Shown: positions 40,258-50,630, counted from the first letter of the stretch. The stretch is DNA of 64,000 bases from an uncultured Paracoccaceae bacterium (GCA_943787985.1 CALSOO010000004.1:1364001-1428000); one strand, 5' to 3'. Numbers and translations are program-made. The notes: generated by a model not told the origin, from the sequence alone.

Positions 40258-41607
40258 TTATGGGCAGAAGATGTCATTGCCCAAGGCAAAGACCATAAGT
40301 GACAGCACCATGATCAGGCCAAAGGTCATCAACACACGCAACCAGCCGTCATTCGGGGGTTTTCCAGTGACGGCCTCATAGGCGTAGAACACAAGGTGTC
40401 CACCATCGAGGGCGGGGATCGGGAACAGGTTCAGAAACCCGACAGCCGTGCTGAGGACCGCAATGAACCAGATAAAGCTGTCGATCCCTTGAGAGGCCAT
40501 AGCGCCAGAAGTCTGGGCAATCCCGATTGGGCCAGACAGGTTACATGTGCTGATGTCACCCACGATCATGTGCTTGAGACCAGACACGGACCCTTCAATG
40601 ATCCGCCAGACTTGCGAGGCACCGGCACTGATTGCGGTTCCCACTCCGATGGATTCCGTTGCGGGATCAAAAGCGTAACTGGAAATAATACCGATGCGCC
40701 ATGAGGTCACAAAACCGCCTTCGGGCTGCGGCTCATCCACGCGTTTCGGGGTCAATTCAGTGTCGAACGTCTCACCATCGCGCCAAACGGACAGGGCAAC
40801 AGATGCGCCGTCCGAGCTTTCCACAGCGGTTTTCAATTCGGCAAACGCAACAATCGGGTCGCCATTGACGCCAACGATCACGTCACCCTCTTTGAGCCCT
40901 GCAGCAATCGCAGCGCTCTGCGGGGTCACGCCACCAACACGTGCAAGGGTCGGAAACGGGCCATCAACGATCATGACCGCCCCTGCCCGTTCGACTTCAT
41001 AAGGCAATAACGATGTGCGGGGCAGATCATTTGCAAAAGTGAACAGACTTGCAGTGCTTGGCGCAGGCGCATCAAGGCCCGCGATTTTCAGAACCACGTC
41101 ACCATCTTGCAAAGTGATCGCGTCAGCGGGCAAAGACGGCAATGTGCCAATCGTCAGCGGATCACGAGGCGCGCCCGAATTCATCAAAACAGCGCCAAAA
41201 ATTATGATGGACAACACGAAGTTGAACACAGGACCAGCAGCCACGGTTGCCGCGCGCGCCCACAAGGGCGCTCCGTGCATCGTGCGACGCAGCGCGACGG
41301 GATCGGCTTCGACCTCGGCCATCGCCTCCTCATCCTTACCGGACGCAGCATTCGCATCGCCTGCAAACTTGACGTAGCCGCCAAAAGGGAGTGCCGCGAT
41401 TTGCCATTTGGTGCCACGCTTGTCGACGCCGCTCCAGATCACGGGACCAAATCCAACGCTGAACACATCCGCATGAATGCCTGACCAACGCCCTACAATG
41501 TAGTGTCCATATTCATGGATCGCGACAATCACAGACAGCGCGACCACAAAGGCCGCAATCATCCACGCAAAGCCGCCAAACTGCGTCATCAATCCTGCAA
41601 TGTCCAA
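40258..41607 (-). CDS. rseP: RIP metalloprotease RseP
   Basis: 449 residues from TTG 41607; an in-frame ATG exists at 41589. Site-2 intramembrane protease of the M50 family. Zinc site HEYGH in IVAIHEYGHYIVGRW on the first helix, one PDZ region (ITLQDGDVVLKIAG) and a second (GLKEGDVIVGVNGDP), and the third metal ligand in NLFPIPALDGGH. It cleaves anti-sigma factors in the envelope stress response. It starts five bases after dxr; the related family start MDISAL supports the TTG. Confidence 0.93.
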   Translation of the reverse strand: MDIAGLMTQFGGFAWMIAAFVVALSVIVAIHEYGHYIVGRWSGIHADVFSVGFGPVIWSGVDKRGTKWQIAALPFGGYVKFAGDANAASGKDEEAMAEVEADPVALRRTMHGAPLWARAATVAAGPVFNFVLSIIIFGAVLMNSGAPRDPLTIGTLPSLPADAITLQDGDVVLKIAGLDAPAPSTASLFTFANDLPRTSLLPYEVERAGAVMIVDGPFPTLARVGGVTPQSAAIAAGLKEGDVIVGVNGDPIVAFAELKTAVESSDGASVALSVWRDGETFDTELTPKRVDEPQPEGGFVTSWRIGIISSYAFDPATESIGVGTAISAGASQVWRIIEGSVSGLKHMIVGDISTCNLSGPIGIAQTSGAMASQGIDSFIWFIAVLSTAVGFLNLFPIPALDGGHLVFYAYEAVTGKPPNDGWLRVLMTFGLIMVLSLMVFALGNDIFCP

Positions 41608-41612
41608 AGTGT

Positions 41613-42791
41613 CTACCCTGCTTTTGTTCTGATTTGGGCCCACGCGGCCTTTCGTGCCAAATGGTCCACTTGCATGACGTTATCAAGTGTCATCGTGGCA
41701 TCAATGTGACTTTGATCCGCATCCACTGCGCTCAAAACGTCCTCGACCACCCCGGCCATCTGGGTGAATTTGAGCTGGCCCGCGATAAAACCATCCAAAG
41801 CCGTCTCTTTTGCGGCATTGAACACAGCGCCTGCCATGCCACCACGTTCCATGACCTCGCGCGCCAGGCGCAAAGCGGGCCAGCGCACATCGTCGGGGGC
41901 GCGAAATGTCAGCGCTCCGATCCTGGCAAGGTCCAAACGCTCGACAGGCAAGGTTTTGCGCTCTGGCCAATGAAGCGCAAACCCGATGGCATGGCGCATA
42001 TCGGGCGGCCCGACATGGGCCATCAAGGCCCCGTCGTTAAAGCCGACCATCGCGTGGATCATCGACTCTGGATGCACCAACACTTCGATTTGTTCAGGTG
42101 TACAGCCAAAATACTCACGCGTTTCAATGAGTTCCATCGCTTTGTTGAACATAGACGCGGAATCAATCGTGATCCTCTGGCCCATGTCCCAATTGGGATG
42201 GGATGACGCTTCGGCGAGTGTTGCGTGTTCAAGTTGATCCAGCGGCCAGTCGCGAAACGCGCCGCCACTGGCTGTGATGATGACCCGTTCGACTGCGGCC
42301 ATGTCTTCGCCGATCAGGGCTTGAAAAACGGCGGAATGTTCGCTATCCACCGGAAGGATGCGCGCAGAGTGGTCTTTTGCCGTCTTGAGGATCAGTTTTC
42401 CTGCACAGACCAGGGATTCCTTGTTGGCGAGTGCCAAAGTTGCGCCCTGCTCCAATGCAGACAGGCCCGGTTGTAGGCCGGCGGCACCAACAATCGCGGA
42501 CATCACCCAATCCGACGGGCGCGCGGCGGCCTCATTCAACGCAGTTGGCCCTGCTGCCGCTTCGACGCCGGTGCCTTTCAAAAGCTGGCGAAGATCGTCC
42601 AACCGGCTTTCATCTGCCGTAACCGCCACATCTGCATTCAGTTTTTGCGCATCCTGCGCCAGTTGGGCAATGTTGCTGGCCCCCGTGAGCGCCACGACAT
42701 TGTAACTGTCAGGGTCACGCGCAATAAGGTCGACCGTATTTTGCCCGATGGAGCCAGTCGCACCAAAAACACTGACGCGGCGCACGCTCAT
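41613..42791 (-). CDS. dxr: 1-deoxy-D-xylulose 5-phosphate reductoisomerase
   Basis: 392 residues. Second step of the MEP isoprenoid pathway, feeding UppS. NADPH motif VSVFGATGSIGQNTVDLI at the N-terminus; metal and substrate residues in ILPVDSEHSAVFQAL and in DWPLDQLEHATLAEASSHPN; C-terminal helical bundle. It overlaps cdsA by four bases. Confidence 0.96.
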   Translation of the reverse strand: MSVRRVSVFGATGSIGQNTVDLIARDPDSYNVVALTGASNIAQLAQDAQKLNADVAVTADESRLDDLRQLLKGTGVEAAAGPTALNEAAARPSDWVMSAIVGAAGLQPGLSALEQGATLALANKESLVCAGKLILKTAKDHSARILPVDSEHSAVFQALIGEDMAAVERVIITASGGAFRDWPLDQLEHATLAEASSHPNWDMGQRITIDSASMFNKAMELIETREYFGCTPEQIEVLVHPESMIHAMVGFNDGALMAHVGPPDMRHAIGFALHWPERKTLPVERLDLARIGALTFRAPDDVRWPALRLAREVMERGGMAGAVFNAAKETALDGFIAGQLKFTQMAGVVEDVLSAVDADQSHIDATMTLDNVMQVDHLARKAAWAQIRTKAG

Positions 42792-43582
42792 GCAAGCCCC
42801 GGTGGGAAGCCAACAATTTGCCCGATGATGAGCAAGAAAACAGCCGCCCCCAGCATTCCGTCAAAACGGTCCAGAACGCCGCCGTGGCCAGGGATCAAGT
42901 TCGAGCTGTCTTTGACGCCCATCTGCCTTTTGATCGCGCTTTCCGCGATGTCGCCCATTTGGGAGGCCATTGATATCGCGACAGAAATTCCAACAAGCTC
43001 CATATTCGCGCCTGTTTTTACTGCAAAAATCCAACCGACAATGGCAGCTGCAATCCAACCAAACCCTGTGCCTGACCATGTCTTTTTTGGGCTAACCCGT
43101 GGCCAGAATTTGGGCCCACCGATGATGCGCCCTGCGAAATACCCGATCACATCCGTCGCAACGACCACACATACAAGCCACAAGAGCCATGTCAGGTTCA
43201 AATCGTCCCGAACAGACATCATCCCGAAGCCGGCCAGCAAAACCATGACACCAAAACTCATGTAGATCGTGCGATGCTTTTCCAACTGGCCAAACCCGAC
43301 CAACGCCGGGGCCAGCAAAAGCGGCAGTGCGAACCCTGTTGGCAAATAGATCGCGAGTAACAGCGCGGTGCCACTTACGCCGCCAAGCTGCATCGCAAGC
43401 GCTGGTTGCGCTGGCGCCACCATGCGCACCAATTCCCAGATCATCAGCCCACAAATGATAGACACAAGCGCATGAAACACGTGCCCACCAACCCACATGC
43501 CCCAAACGCCGATCAAAAGCATCGCAGCAGCAGACCCCGCACGCGCCGCAAGATCCGACCACTTCTCAGGAGCGTCTGTCAT
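42788..43582 (-). CDS. cdsA: Phosphatidate cytidylyltransferase
   Basis: 264 residues with seven or eight membrane segments. Makes CDP-diacylglycerol from phosphatidate and CTP. The C-terminal CDS signature SQMGDIAESAIKRQMGVKDS, followed by HGGVLDRFDGMLGA, is intact. ATG 43582 overlaps the uppS stop (ATGA). Confidence 0.95.
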   Translation of the reverse strand: MTDAPEKWSDLAARAGSAAAMLLIGVWGMWVGGHVFHALVSIICGLMIWELVRMVAPAQPALAMQLGGVSGTALLLAIYLPTGFALPLLLAPALVGFGQLEKHRTIYMSFGVMVLLAGFGMMSVRDDLNLTWLLWLVCVVVATDVIGYFAGRIIGGPKFWPRVSPKKTWSGTGFGWIAAAIVGWIFAVKTGANMELVGISVAISMASQMGDIAESAIKRQMGVKDSSNLIPGHGGVLDRFDGMLGAAVFLLIIGQIVGFPPGLA

Positions 43583-44253
43583 ACTTTCACCGCCCCAAAC
43601 CGCCGCTCGCGTCCGCCGTATTGCGCGCACAGATCCGCAAACTCCGCCCGCGAAAAATCAGGCCAAAGCGTGTCAATAAACTCATATTCGGCATATGCGG
43701 ACTGCCAAAGGAGGAAATTGGAAATCCGGGCTTCGCCACTGGTTCGAATGACCAGATCCGGGTCAGGCAAAACATAAGTATCCAAATACTTTGGCAAAGT
43801 TTCCTCATCCACGTCATCGGGATCGAGAAGGCCCTTGGAAACGTCAAGCGCAAGGCGTTTTGTCGCGCGTGCAACTTCGTCCCGTCCACCGTAGTTCAAC
43901 GCAACAGTCAGGTGAACACGCGTGTTGCCAGCGGTCATTTCCTCAAGGTCATCCATCATCTTGATGAGCTTGGCATCCAGTCGCACCCGATCACCAATAA
44001 AACGAACCCGCGCGCCGAATTTGTGCAACGCACGCGCCTCTTTTGTGATGTAGCGGCGAAACAGGCTCATGAGACCGGCAACTTCGACTTGCGTGCGCTT
44101 CCAGTTTTCTGTCGAGAACGCAAAGATCGTTAAATACTCGACACCAACGTCGGGGCAGCTTTCAATGACCTCGCGCACACGTTTTGCGCCAGCATGATGC
44201 CCAAACAAGCGTGGCCTGCCCCGCTGCGTGGCCCAACGCCCGTTTCCATCCAT
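43579..44253 (-). CDS. uppS: Undecaprenyl diphosphate synthase, N-terminus probably frameshifted
   Basis: Makes the C55 lipid carrier for peptidoglycan. The open frame from ATG 44253 gives 224 residues from MDGNGRWATQRG, with AFSTENWKRTQVEV and RTSGEARISNFLLWQSAYAE. Homologues have about 25 more residues ending HVAIIMDGNG. That stretch is encoded here (YPIAKDADKSGPRHVAII) but has no ATG, GTG or TTG in frame. Removing one base near 44312 links it to ATG 44329 and gives 249 residues. I expect the true gene to be 43579-44329. Confidence 0.92.
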   Translation of the reverse strand: MDGNGRWATQRGRPRLFGHHAGAKRVREVIESCPDVGVEYLTIFAFSTENWKRTQVEVAGLMSLFRRYITKEARALHKFGARVRFIGDRVRLDAKLIKMMDDLEEMTAGNTRVHLTVALNYGGRDEVARATKRLALDVSKGLLDPDDVDEETLPKYLDTYVLPDPDLVIRTSGEARISNFLLWQSAYAEYEFIDTLWPDFSRAEFADLCAQYGGRERRFGAVKV

Positions 44254-44382
44254 AATGATGGCGACATGACGCGGTCCGGATTTATCGGCGTCTTTGGCGA
44301 TGGGATATTCCTCTGTTTGAGGCCGTCATAAAGACGAAGGGTTAACAAGCGATAGCTTCTGCCGCCGCATTGTGCGCAGGCC

Positions 44383-44946
44383 TTACACCTGCATGATCTC
44401 TTCTTGCTTGCCGCTCAGCGTGTCATCGATCAACTTGATGCAGGCGTTGGTCATGTCTTGCACCTCACCTTCCCACAACTTCTGGTCATCCTCGGACATC
44501 CCGTCGGCTTTGGCTTTCTTGATCTGGTCCATCCCGTCACGGCGAATGTTGCGGATCGACACCCGTGTGCTTTCGGCATATTGGCCCGCAACTTTGGTCA
44601 GCTGGGTACGCCGTTCTTCGTTCAATTCGGGAATGGGGAGCATGATGATGGTGCCGTTCAGCTGCGGATTGATGCCCAAACCGCTTTCGCGAATGGCTTT
44701 TTCAACCGCACCCACCATGGATTTGTCCCACACGTTGATGGTGACCATGCGCGGCTCGGGCACGTTGACCGTCCCGACCTGATTGATCGGCGTTCGCTGT
44801 CCGTAGGCTTCAACCATGATCGGTTCAAGCATCGAGGCAGACCCACGCCCGGTGCGCAGCGATGCAAATTCGACCTTCAAGGATGTGATTGCCCCGTCCA
44901 TCCGCCGTTGCAGATCATCGGTGTCGAGCATGAATTCTTCAGACAT
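44383..44946 (-). CDS. frr: Ribosome recycling factor
   Basis: 187 residues. Splits post-termination ribosomes with EF-G. Typical RRF start [20 protein letters not shown], then [20 protein letters not shown], and [20 protein letters not shown] in domain I. It lies 115 bases downstream of pyrH, as in most bacteria. Confidence 0.97.
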   Translation of the reverse strand: MSEEFMLDTDDLQRRMDGAITSLKVEFASLRTGRGSASMLEPIMVEAYGQRTPINQVGTVNVPEPRMVTINVWDKSMVGAVEKAIRESGLGINPQLNGTIIMLPIPELNEERRTQLTKVAGQYAESTRVSIRNIRRDGMDQIKKAKADGMSEDDQKLWEGEVQDMTNACIKLIDDTLSGKQEEIMQV

Positions 44947-45061
44947 ATGAGGTCCCCGTATTGGATGCCGCTTCGGGCTTTTTATGAAACATAGATCAAA
45001 CCAAGTGGCAAACGCCAGTGGGCATTACAGCAAAGCTTGCGCAGTTTTTGCGCAGAGGTCG

Positions 45062-45790
45062 TTAATTGTGTACTTTTGTATAGGTGCCCTCGCCGGCCAG
45101 AATCCCGCGAAACCCGCCCGGAGTGTCGAGCGAATAGACAATCAACGGAAGGTTGTTGTCCCGGGCCAGTGCGATCGCAGACGCATCCATTACCCCAAGG
45201 CGTTTGGCCAGAACCTCGTCGTAGGTGATCGTGTCATAGCGGACCGCGTCGGCGTGTTTGGCGGGGTCCTTGTCATAAACACCGTCCACACCGTTCTTGC
45301 CCATAAAGATCGCTTCGCAAGACATCTCGTTGGCCCGCAATGTCGCGGCCGTATCCGTTGTGAAATACGGGTTGCCCGTACCGGCGGCAAAAATGCAAAC
45401 GCGCTTCTTTTCCAAGTGACGCACGGCGCGGCGACGAATGTAGGGTTCGGCAACTTCATTCATCGTGATGGCAGAGATCACCCGGGTGAACACACCGTGC
45501 CCTTCCAAAGCAGACTGGACCGCCAGCGCGTTCATAACAGTCGCCAACATGCCCATGTAATCGGCCGTTGTGCGCTCCATCCCCTGAGCGGACCCTTGCA
45601 AGCCCCGGAAAATATTGCCGCCGCCGATGACCATGCAAATCTCGACGCCCATGTCGTGAACCGTTTTGACTTCGGCCGCGATCCGTTCAACGGTTGGCGG
45701 ATGAAGACCGTAACCTTGATCCCCCATCAATGCCTCACCTGAGATTTTCAGCATAACCCTTTTGTACGAAGTTTTGGGTACATCTGACAT
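45062..45790 (-). CDS. pyrH: UMP kinase
   Basis: 242 residues. Phosphorylates UMP to UDP; hexameric amino-acid-kinase fold. [57 protein letters not shown] and [14 protein letters not shown] are all present. It is the first gene of the pyrH-lpxB block and is divergent from miaA. Confidence 0.97.
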   Translation of the reverse strand: MSDVPKTSYKRVMLKISGEALMGDQGYGLHPPTVERIAAEVKTVHDMGVEICMVIGGGNIFRGLQGSAQGMERTTADYMGMLATVMNALAVQSALEGHGVFTRVISAITMNEVAEPYIRRRAVRHLEKKRVCIFAAGTGNPYFTTDTAATLRANEMSCEAIFMGKNGVDGVYDKDPAKHADAVRYDTITYDEVLAKRLGVMDASAIALARDNNLPLIVYSLDTPGGFRGILAGEGTYTKVHN

Positions 45791-45877
45791 CGGCGTGCTC
45801 CAACATTATGTTATGGGTGTTTCATCTGCGCGCAAAATGTCGGAAAAAACCTCCGAGTTCAATGCGCCGTGAAGGGT

Positions 45878-46777
45878 ATGAGCAAAGAAATGACACCGTT
45901 TGCGAAATTTGGGCTGGATGACCTGTCGCCCCGGCAGCCCGTTTTGATCGCGGGGCCGACAGCCTCGGGAAAATCGGCCTTGGCACTTGCCATCGCGCAG
46001 GCGCAGGGCGGCATCATTATCAACGCCGATGCCAGTCAGATTTATAATTGCTGGCGCGTGATCACCGCCTGCCCGTCTGCGTCCGAAGAAGCGCGCGCAC
46101 CACATGCATTGTATCGTCATGTTTCCTATGATGCGCCCTATTCCGCAGGGCATTGGTTGCGCGAGGTTGTTCCCTTGCTGAAAGAGGCGCAGCGTCCGAT
46201 CATTGTGGGCGGAACAGGATTGTACTTCTCTGCCCTGACCCAAGGGCTGGCAGAAATCCCTGCGACCCCCACAGAGATACGCGCGTTGGGGGACACCCTG
46301 ACGAGAGAGGCAATGTTGAGCGAGGTCGACACACAGACCCAAGCCCGCATTGATGTGCTGAACCGTGCCCGTGTGCAACGCGCGTGGGAAGTCCAACGTG
46401 CCACAGGAATGTCCCTTGCCCAGTGGCATGCGCGCACACCGCCCCCCGCTTTGCCGCCCGACGCTGCCAAATGCATTGTGATGGACGCACCAAAGGACTG
46501 GCTGAATGCACGGATCGCGCGCAGGTTTGAATTGATGATGCAAGCCGGCGCGATGGAGGAAATCGCCGCCATGGCACATCTGCACGACCCCGCCCTGCCC
46601 GCGTGGCGCGCGATTGGCGTTCCAGAACTTTTGGCGCTGCACAAAGGGGAGATGACGCAACAGGACGCGATTGAGCGGGCGGTTATTGCAACCCGCCAAT
46701 ACGCCAAGCGGCAGCGCACATGGTTTCGGTCCAAAATGAAGGACTGGCACCACTTCAACCCTAGAGAGATGTCCTAA
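45878..46777 (+). CDS. miaA: tRNA dimethylallyltransferase
   Basis: 299 residues if ATG 45878 is used (a GTG at 45869 and an ATG at 45890 are alternatives). Prenylates A37 of tRNAs reading U-starting codons. P-loop [18 protein letters not shown], catalytic Asp in [13 protein letters not shown], and later [15 protein letters not shown]. About 65 bases after it begins an AraC regulator; the two are probably independent. Confidence 0.95.
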   Translation: MSKEMTPFAKFGLDDLSPRQPVLIAGPTASGKSALALAIAQAQGGIIINADASQIYNCWRVITACPSASEEARAPHALYRHVSYDAPYSAGHWLREVVPLLKEAQRPIIVGGTGLYFSALTQGLAEIPATPTEIRALGDTLTREAMLSEVDTQTQARIDVLNRARVQRAWEVQRATGMSLAQWHARTPPPALPPDAAKCIVMDAPKDWLNARIARRFELMMQAGAMEEIAAMAHLHDPALPAWRAIGVPELLALHKGEMTQQDAIERAVIATRQYAKRQRTWFRSKMKDWHHFNPREMS

Positions 46778-46852
46778 AGCCAACTTATTTCATAAAATTT
46801 GAGTACAAACCTTGCGATTGATTTCACAATTCAGACATGACATGCTTGTGCC

Positions 46853-47629
46853 ATGCAAGATCACGTACGCATATCGACTTTGGCGGCCCTGACCGGCCAA
46901 CAGGATTGGCGCTTTGCTTTGCCGCATGCCCCAAGCAGTCCATTGCTGATTTGGATCACACGCGGCCAAGGGGTTCTGCTGCTCAACGGCACCCGACGCG
47001 GCGTTGGAACACACAATCTTATTTACGTGCCCGCCGGTGCCCTTTTCGCACTCGAGGCAGGGCGTCAAACGATGGGTCAGGTCGCGATTTGTCCGCCTGA
47101 TCTGGGTGCCCTGCTGCCTGAAAACGCACGACAACTGCGCATTCGCGATGCCGGGGCAATTTCGGAGCTGACGGGCTTGTTTGAAGTCGCTCAGCGCGAG
47201 GCCACCGGGCAGCACCCGTTTTTTGAAGACGCTTTGGTTGCCCATATGGGGCTCATTTCGGTCTGGCTGAGACGGCAATTGGCGATGCCTGAAAATGCCC
47301 AATCCGAACGCAATGCCGCCGCGCGTTTGTCCGACAGCTTTTGTGCGCGGGTTGCGGCCCCTGATGCCTCTGTTTTGAGTATGGCAGAGCATGCAAGTGC
47401 CATGGGCGTGACCCCAACGCATCTGACCCGTGTTTGCAAGACCAGCACAGGGCGCACTGCGGCAGATATTTTAACCCACCGAATCCTGCATTCCGCCCTT
47501 GGGGCGCTTTATGATACGAAGGTGTCTGCCAAAGATATCGCGGCAGAGTTGCATTTCGGGAGTGCCGCATATTTTACCCGATTTATTCAACACCACACGG
47601 GAAAGCCCCCGACGGCTTTGCGCAAGTGA
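46853..47629 (+). CDS. AraC family transcriptional regulator
   Basis: 258 residues. The N-terminal cupin-like sensor (about residues 1-150, GVGTHNLIYVPAGALFALEA) is followed by the AraC helix-turn-helix pair: HASAMGVTPTHLTRVCKTST and AKDIAAELHFGSAAYFTRFI, ending QHHTGKPPTALRK. The adjacent ABC importer could be its target, but 328 bases separate them and no operator is visible. Confidence 0.9.
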   Translation: MQDHVRISTLAALTGQQDWRFALPHAPSSPLLIWITRGQGVLLLNGTRRGVGTHNLIYVPAGALFALEAGRQTMGQVAICPPDLGALLPENARQLRIRDAGAISELTGLFEVAQREATGQHPFFEDALVAHMGLISVWLRRQLAMPENAQSERNAAARLSDSFCARVAAPDASVLSMAEHASAMGVTPTHLTRVCKTSTGRTAADILTHRILHSALGALYDTKVSAKDIAAELHFGSAAYFTRFIQHHTGKPPTALRK

Positions 47630-47957
47630 TGCTCTGCTTGCTTTGCGGAGGAAATTGGAACGGGCAATGTCGCTTTCGGTCAAAGTGAATGTCGTAAAAA
47701 CTACACTATGTGACTTGTCCTGACATTGACCTTCGCCGCAAACTGTTGCCTGATAGAGGCAACACAAACAATCGTGTACGTTTTTAAGCCGGTGCGCGGC
47801 GGCAAAATGGACATGGCACTGCGCTGGGGGGCAAGAGCAGCGCGACCACTCCACCATCAATGACCACGCTTTTTCAAATATCAGGGCCAAAAGGCTCGCG
47901 AAAACGCGTTAAATTCAGCCAATGTGCTGGACAACAAGCCTACCAACAGGGGCACAC
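47630..47957. other. Intergenic region before the ABC importer
   Basis: 328 bases without a convincing gene. It presumably contains the importer promoter. No remnant of a substrate-binding protein gene was recognised. A short GTTGCCTGATAGAGGCAAC inverted repeat is present near 47743-47761. Confidence 0.5.
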
Positions 47958-49055
47958 ATGGGACTATTCATACTCAGACGTCTGGGCGTGATGTTGTTGA
48001 CGGCACTTTGCCTGACCTTCATCGTATTTTTTCTGACCAACCTTTACCCGAACCTTGAAAAGCTAGCCAAAACCCAAGGCAACTTTCGCATGTCAGACGC
48101 AGAGGTTGCGTCCTACCTTGAACCACGCGGGTATCTGGACCCGATGCCGGTCAAATTCGGCCGCTGGCTGGGCGTGGTGCCCGGATGGGTCACTGAAGGC
48201 ACCGACAGCGATGGCAATCCGCGCGTGACGGGGCGTTGCTTTACCACCAACACCCCCGACGAAGAACGCCCGACGTTTTGTGGCGTGCTTCAGGGTGATT
48301 GGGGCTCTTCGACTGTCTTCAAAGATGAAGTGAGCAATATCGTATCAGTGCGTTTGGCCGCGACAGGCAAGTTGATGGGCATGGTTTTGTTGGTCATGAT
48401 CCCGATGGCCCTGATCGTTGGCGTTCTGGCGGGGATGCGGGAGGGGTCGAAAATGGACCGTTCCTTGTCGACCTTTTCTATCGCGACGACGGCAACGCCT
48501 GAATATGTATCGGGCGTGATCTTTATCGCCTTTCTTGCGTCCTCCAAAAACGGGATATCCCCGTGGCTGGTCGAAATGGGATGGATAGACGGCAAGACCC
48601 TGTTCCTTGGCTCCGCGACAAAAGCTGTAGCAGATGCGTCATTCTGGAACTTCTTCCTGCCTGTTATGACCATCTCCCTTTATGGCATGGGCTACATCGC
48701 GCGGATGACACGGGCATCCATGACCGAAGTCATGACGGCGCAGTACATCCGTACCGCGCGGCTGAAGGGTGTCGACTTTCGCGACATCGTTATCAAGCAC
48801 GCGCTGCGCAATGCGTTGATCGCGCCGTTCACTGTCATCATGTTGCAGGTTCCGTGGTTGCTGAACGGGGTCGTCATTGTCGAAACCCTGTTCAACTACA
48901 AAGGCTTCGGATGGTTGTTGGTGCAAGCTGCGGCCAACAATGACATCGAGCTTCTTCTGGCGGTTTCCGTCGTTTCCGTGATCGTGGTTTTGATCACACA
49001 GCTGATTTCCGACATCGGCTATGTGTTCTTGAACCCACGCATCCGCATTTCATAA
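47958..49055 (+). CDS. ABC transporter permease, peptide/nickel type (DppB-like)
   Basis: 365 residues with six membrane segments. N-terminal FILRRLGVMLLTALCLTFIV, a large periplasmic loop rich in Gly/Thr (about residues 45-125) and the EAA cytoplasmic loop ARMTRASMTEVMTAQYIRTA, which contacts the ATPase. ATG 47958 was chosen over an open frame from 47922. It is the first gene of a three-gene importer operon; no substrate-binding protein gene is in the window. Confidence 0.9.
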   Translation: MGLFILRRLGVMLLTALCLTFIVFFLTNLYPNLEKLAKTQGNFRMSDAEVASYLEPRGYLDPMPVKFGRWLGVVPGWVTEGTDSDGNPRVTGRCFTTNTPDEERPTFCGVLQGDWGSSTVFKDEVSNIVSVRLAATGKLMGMVLLVMIPMALIVGVLAGMREGSKMDRSLSTFSIATTATPEYVSGVIFIAFLASSKNGISPWLVEMGWIDGKTLFLGSATKAVADASFWNFFLPVMTISLYGMGYIARMTRASMTEVMTAQYIRTARLKGVDFRDIVIKHALRNALIAPFTVIMLQVPWLLNGVVIVETLFNYKGFGWLLVQAAANNDIELLLAVSVVSVIVVLITQLISDIGYVFLNPRIRIS

Positions 49056-49069
49056 GGGAGGACAGGATT

Positions 49070-50536
49070 ATGGACCCATTAACATGGACTGGTAGCCTCA
49101 GCCCGCTGAACTACGTGTTTTCCCTGGTTGTTGTATTGCTCGTGGCGGGCGTGGTCGTGCAAATGATCGCATCCGCGGTTTTGACCCAAGCGAACCCGTC
49201 AGTGAATGCCGATGGCACGATCAGCGGCAGTGCAGGCCCTTTGGGGGTGATCGGATTTGGCGTCAAAATGTTGGTGCTCGCCGTCGTGGCGGTGGTGCTG
49301 TTGTATCTGGTGCTTGGCGTCTTCATGGGCGCAAAAGCAGGTATCTTTGGTGCCATGTCGCGTCAGCTTCTGCCCGTTTGGATTGCCTTGATCACGATCT
49401 ACGCCGTCTCGATCACCTACAAGCGCAAGCTGGGCCTTTATGGCAAACTGTTTGACAGCACCGTTGGCATGATCGGCTTTGGCCTCGTGATGTTCTGGGT
49501 GGTTGCCGGGGTTATGGCGGGTGTCTTTGACATGCTCATGACCCACGATACCTTTTCCCAAGTTTCGGGAATGAAGAACAAGCTTCCCGGCATTCCACTG
49601 AGCGCCGCCGAGGACGGCGACTTTCAATGGTACCTGCTGGGTGGGGACAACCTTGCGCGTGACGTCTTCAGCCGCTTGTTCCAAGGCGCCTGGATCGTTG
49701 TGTACATTGCCCCTATGGCCACTTTGTTTGCCTTTATGGTCGGCATCACGCTGGGACTGCCTGCGGGGTATTATGGGGGGCGTCTGGACACTGTGTTGTC
49801 TTTCCTTGCCAACCTTATCCTCGCCTTCCCTGTGATCTTGTTGTTCTACCTGCTTGTCACGCCAGAGATCGTGGCGACCGGCATTCCGAACTACATGGCG
49901 ACGGTTTTATTCATCTTTCCTGTGGTCTTTTTGGCGATTTTGCTGAATTCGCGGTATCACACCCAACCGGCTGTGCGCACACCGCTGCTGGTTGTCGTGT
50001 TGGGACTGGTCGGGTGGATCTATCTGATGCTGATTTCCAGTGACGGAACCATCGTGTCCACCCCGACTTACAGCATTCCGGGACTCCCCGAGGTTCTTGA
50101 TCTTTATGACATGGATCCAAGCCTGTTGGTCGTCTTTGTATCTGTGGTGTTTGTGAACTCGCCAACCGTGTTCAGAATTGTGCGCGGCTTGGCGTTGGAC
50201 ATCAAAACCCGCGACTATGTGGCAGCGGCCCAGACCCGCGGAGAAGGCCCGTGGTACATCATGTTGTGGGAAATCCTGCCCAATGCACGTGGTCCGCTGA
50301 TCGTCGATTTCTGTCTGCGCATCGGGTATACGACGATCCTTTTGGGCACGCTTGGCTTCTTTGGTCTCGGGTTGGAATCCGAGTCTCCGGATTGGGGCAC
50401 TACGATCAACTCCGGTCGTCGATTGCTGGCGTTGTATCCGCATGTGGCGATGGCCCCTGCCCTGGCGTTGTTGACGCTGGTCTTGGGGCTGAACTTGTTG
50501 GCGGATGGCTTGCGCGAAGAAAGCCTGAAGGATTGA
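49070..50536 (+). CDS. ABC transporter permease, peptide/nickel type (DppC-like), long form
   Basis: 488 residues, longer than DppC (about 300), because of an extra N-terminal part with several membrane segments (about residues 10-150). The core resembles DppC, with LGGDNLARDVFSRLFQGAWI and the EAA loop DIKTRDYVAAAQTRGEGPWY. It begins 14 bases after the first permease, with GGGAGGA as ribosome binding site. The long form is usual for this importer type in Rhodobacterales, as far as I recall. Confidence 0.88.
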   Translation: MDPLTWTGSLSPLNYVFSLVVVLLVAGVVVQMIASAVLTQANPSVNADGTISGSAGPLGVIGFGVKMLVLAVVAVVLLYLVLGVFMGAKAGIFGAMSRQLLPVWIALITIYAVSITYKRKLGLYGKLFDSTVGMIGFGLVMFWVVAGVMAGVFDMLMTHDTFSQVSGMKNKLPGIPLSAAEDGDFQWYLLGGDNLARDVFSRLFQGAWIVVYIAPMATLFAFMVGITLGLPAGYYGGRLDTVLSFLANLILAFPVILLFYLLVTPEIVATGIPNYMATVLFIFPVVFLAILLNSRYHTQPAVRTPLLVVVLGLVGWIYLMLISSDGTIVSTPTYSIPGLPEVLDLYDMDPSLLVVFVSVVFVNSPTVFRIVRGLALDIKTRDYVAAAQTRGEGPWYIMLWEILPNARGPLIVDFCLRIGYTTILLGTLGFFGLGLESESPDWGTTINSGRRLLALYPHVAMAPALALLTLVLGLNLLADGLREESLKD

Positions 50537-50549
50537 TGGATAGGGTGTT

Positions 50550-50595
50550 TCGGGGCTCTGCCCCGGACCCCGAGGTTTATTTGGCAAGGTGAAGA
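50550..50595 (+). repeat. Intergenic repeat/hairpin inside the importer operon, copy 3
   Basis: CGGGGCTCTGCCCCG forms a strong hairpin, followed by a tail ending CGAGGTTTATTTGGCAAGGT and GAAGAC. It lies between the second permease and the ATPase gene and could lower expression of the ATPase or stabilise the upstream mRNA. Confidence 0.5.
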
Positions 50596-50630
50596 CGAGC
50601 GAGATCTTTGCGGCCAAGAGGGAGATGACA

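Noticed and set aside
47471..47890. Minus-strand open frame of 139 codons before the importer
   Set aside because: Half of it overlaps the AraC regulator, it has no ribosome binding site, and it shows no recognisable motif.
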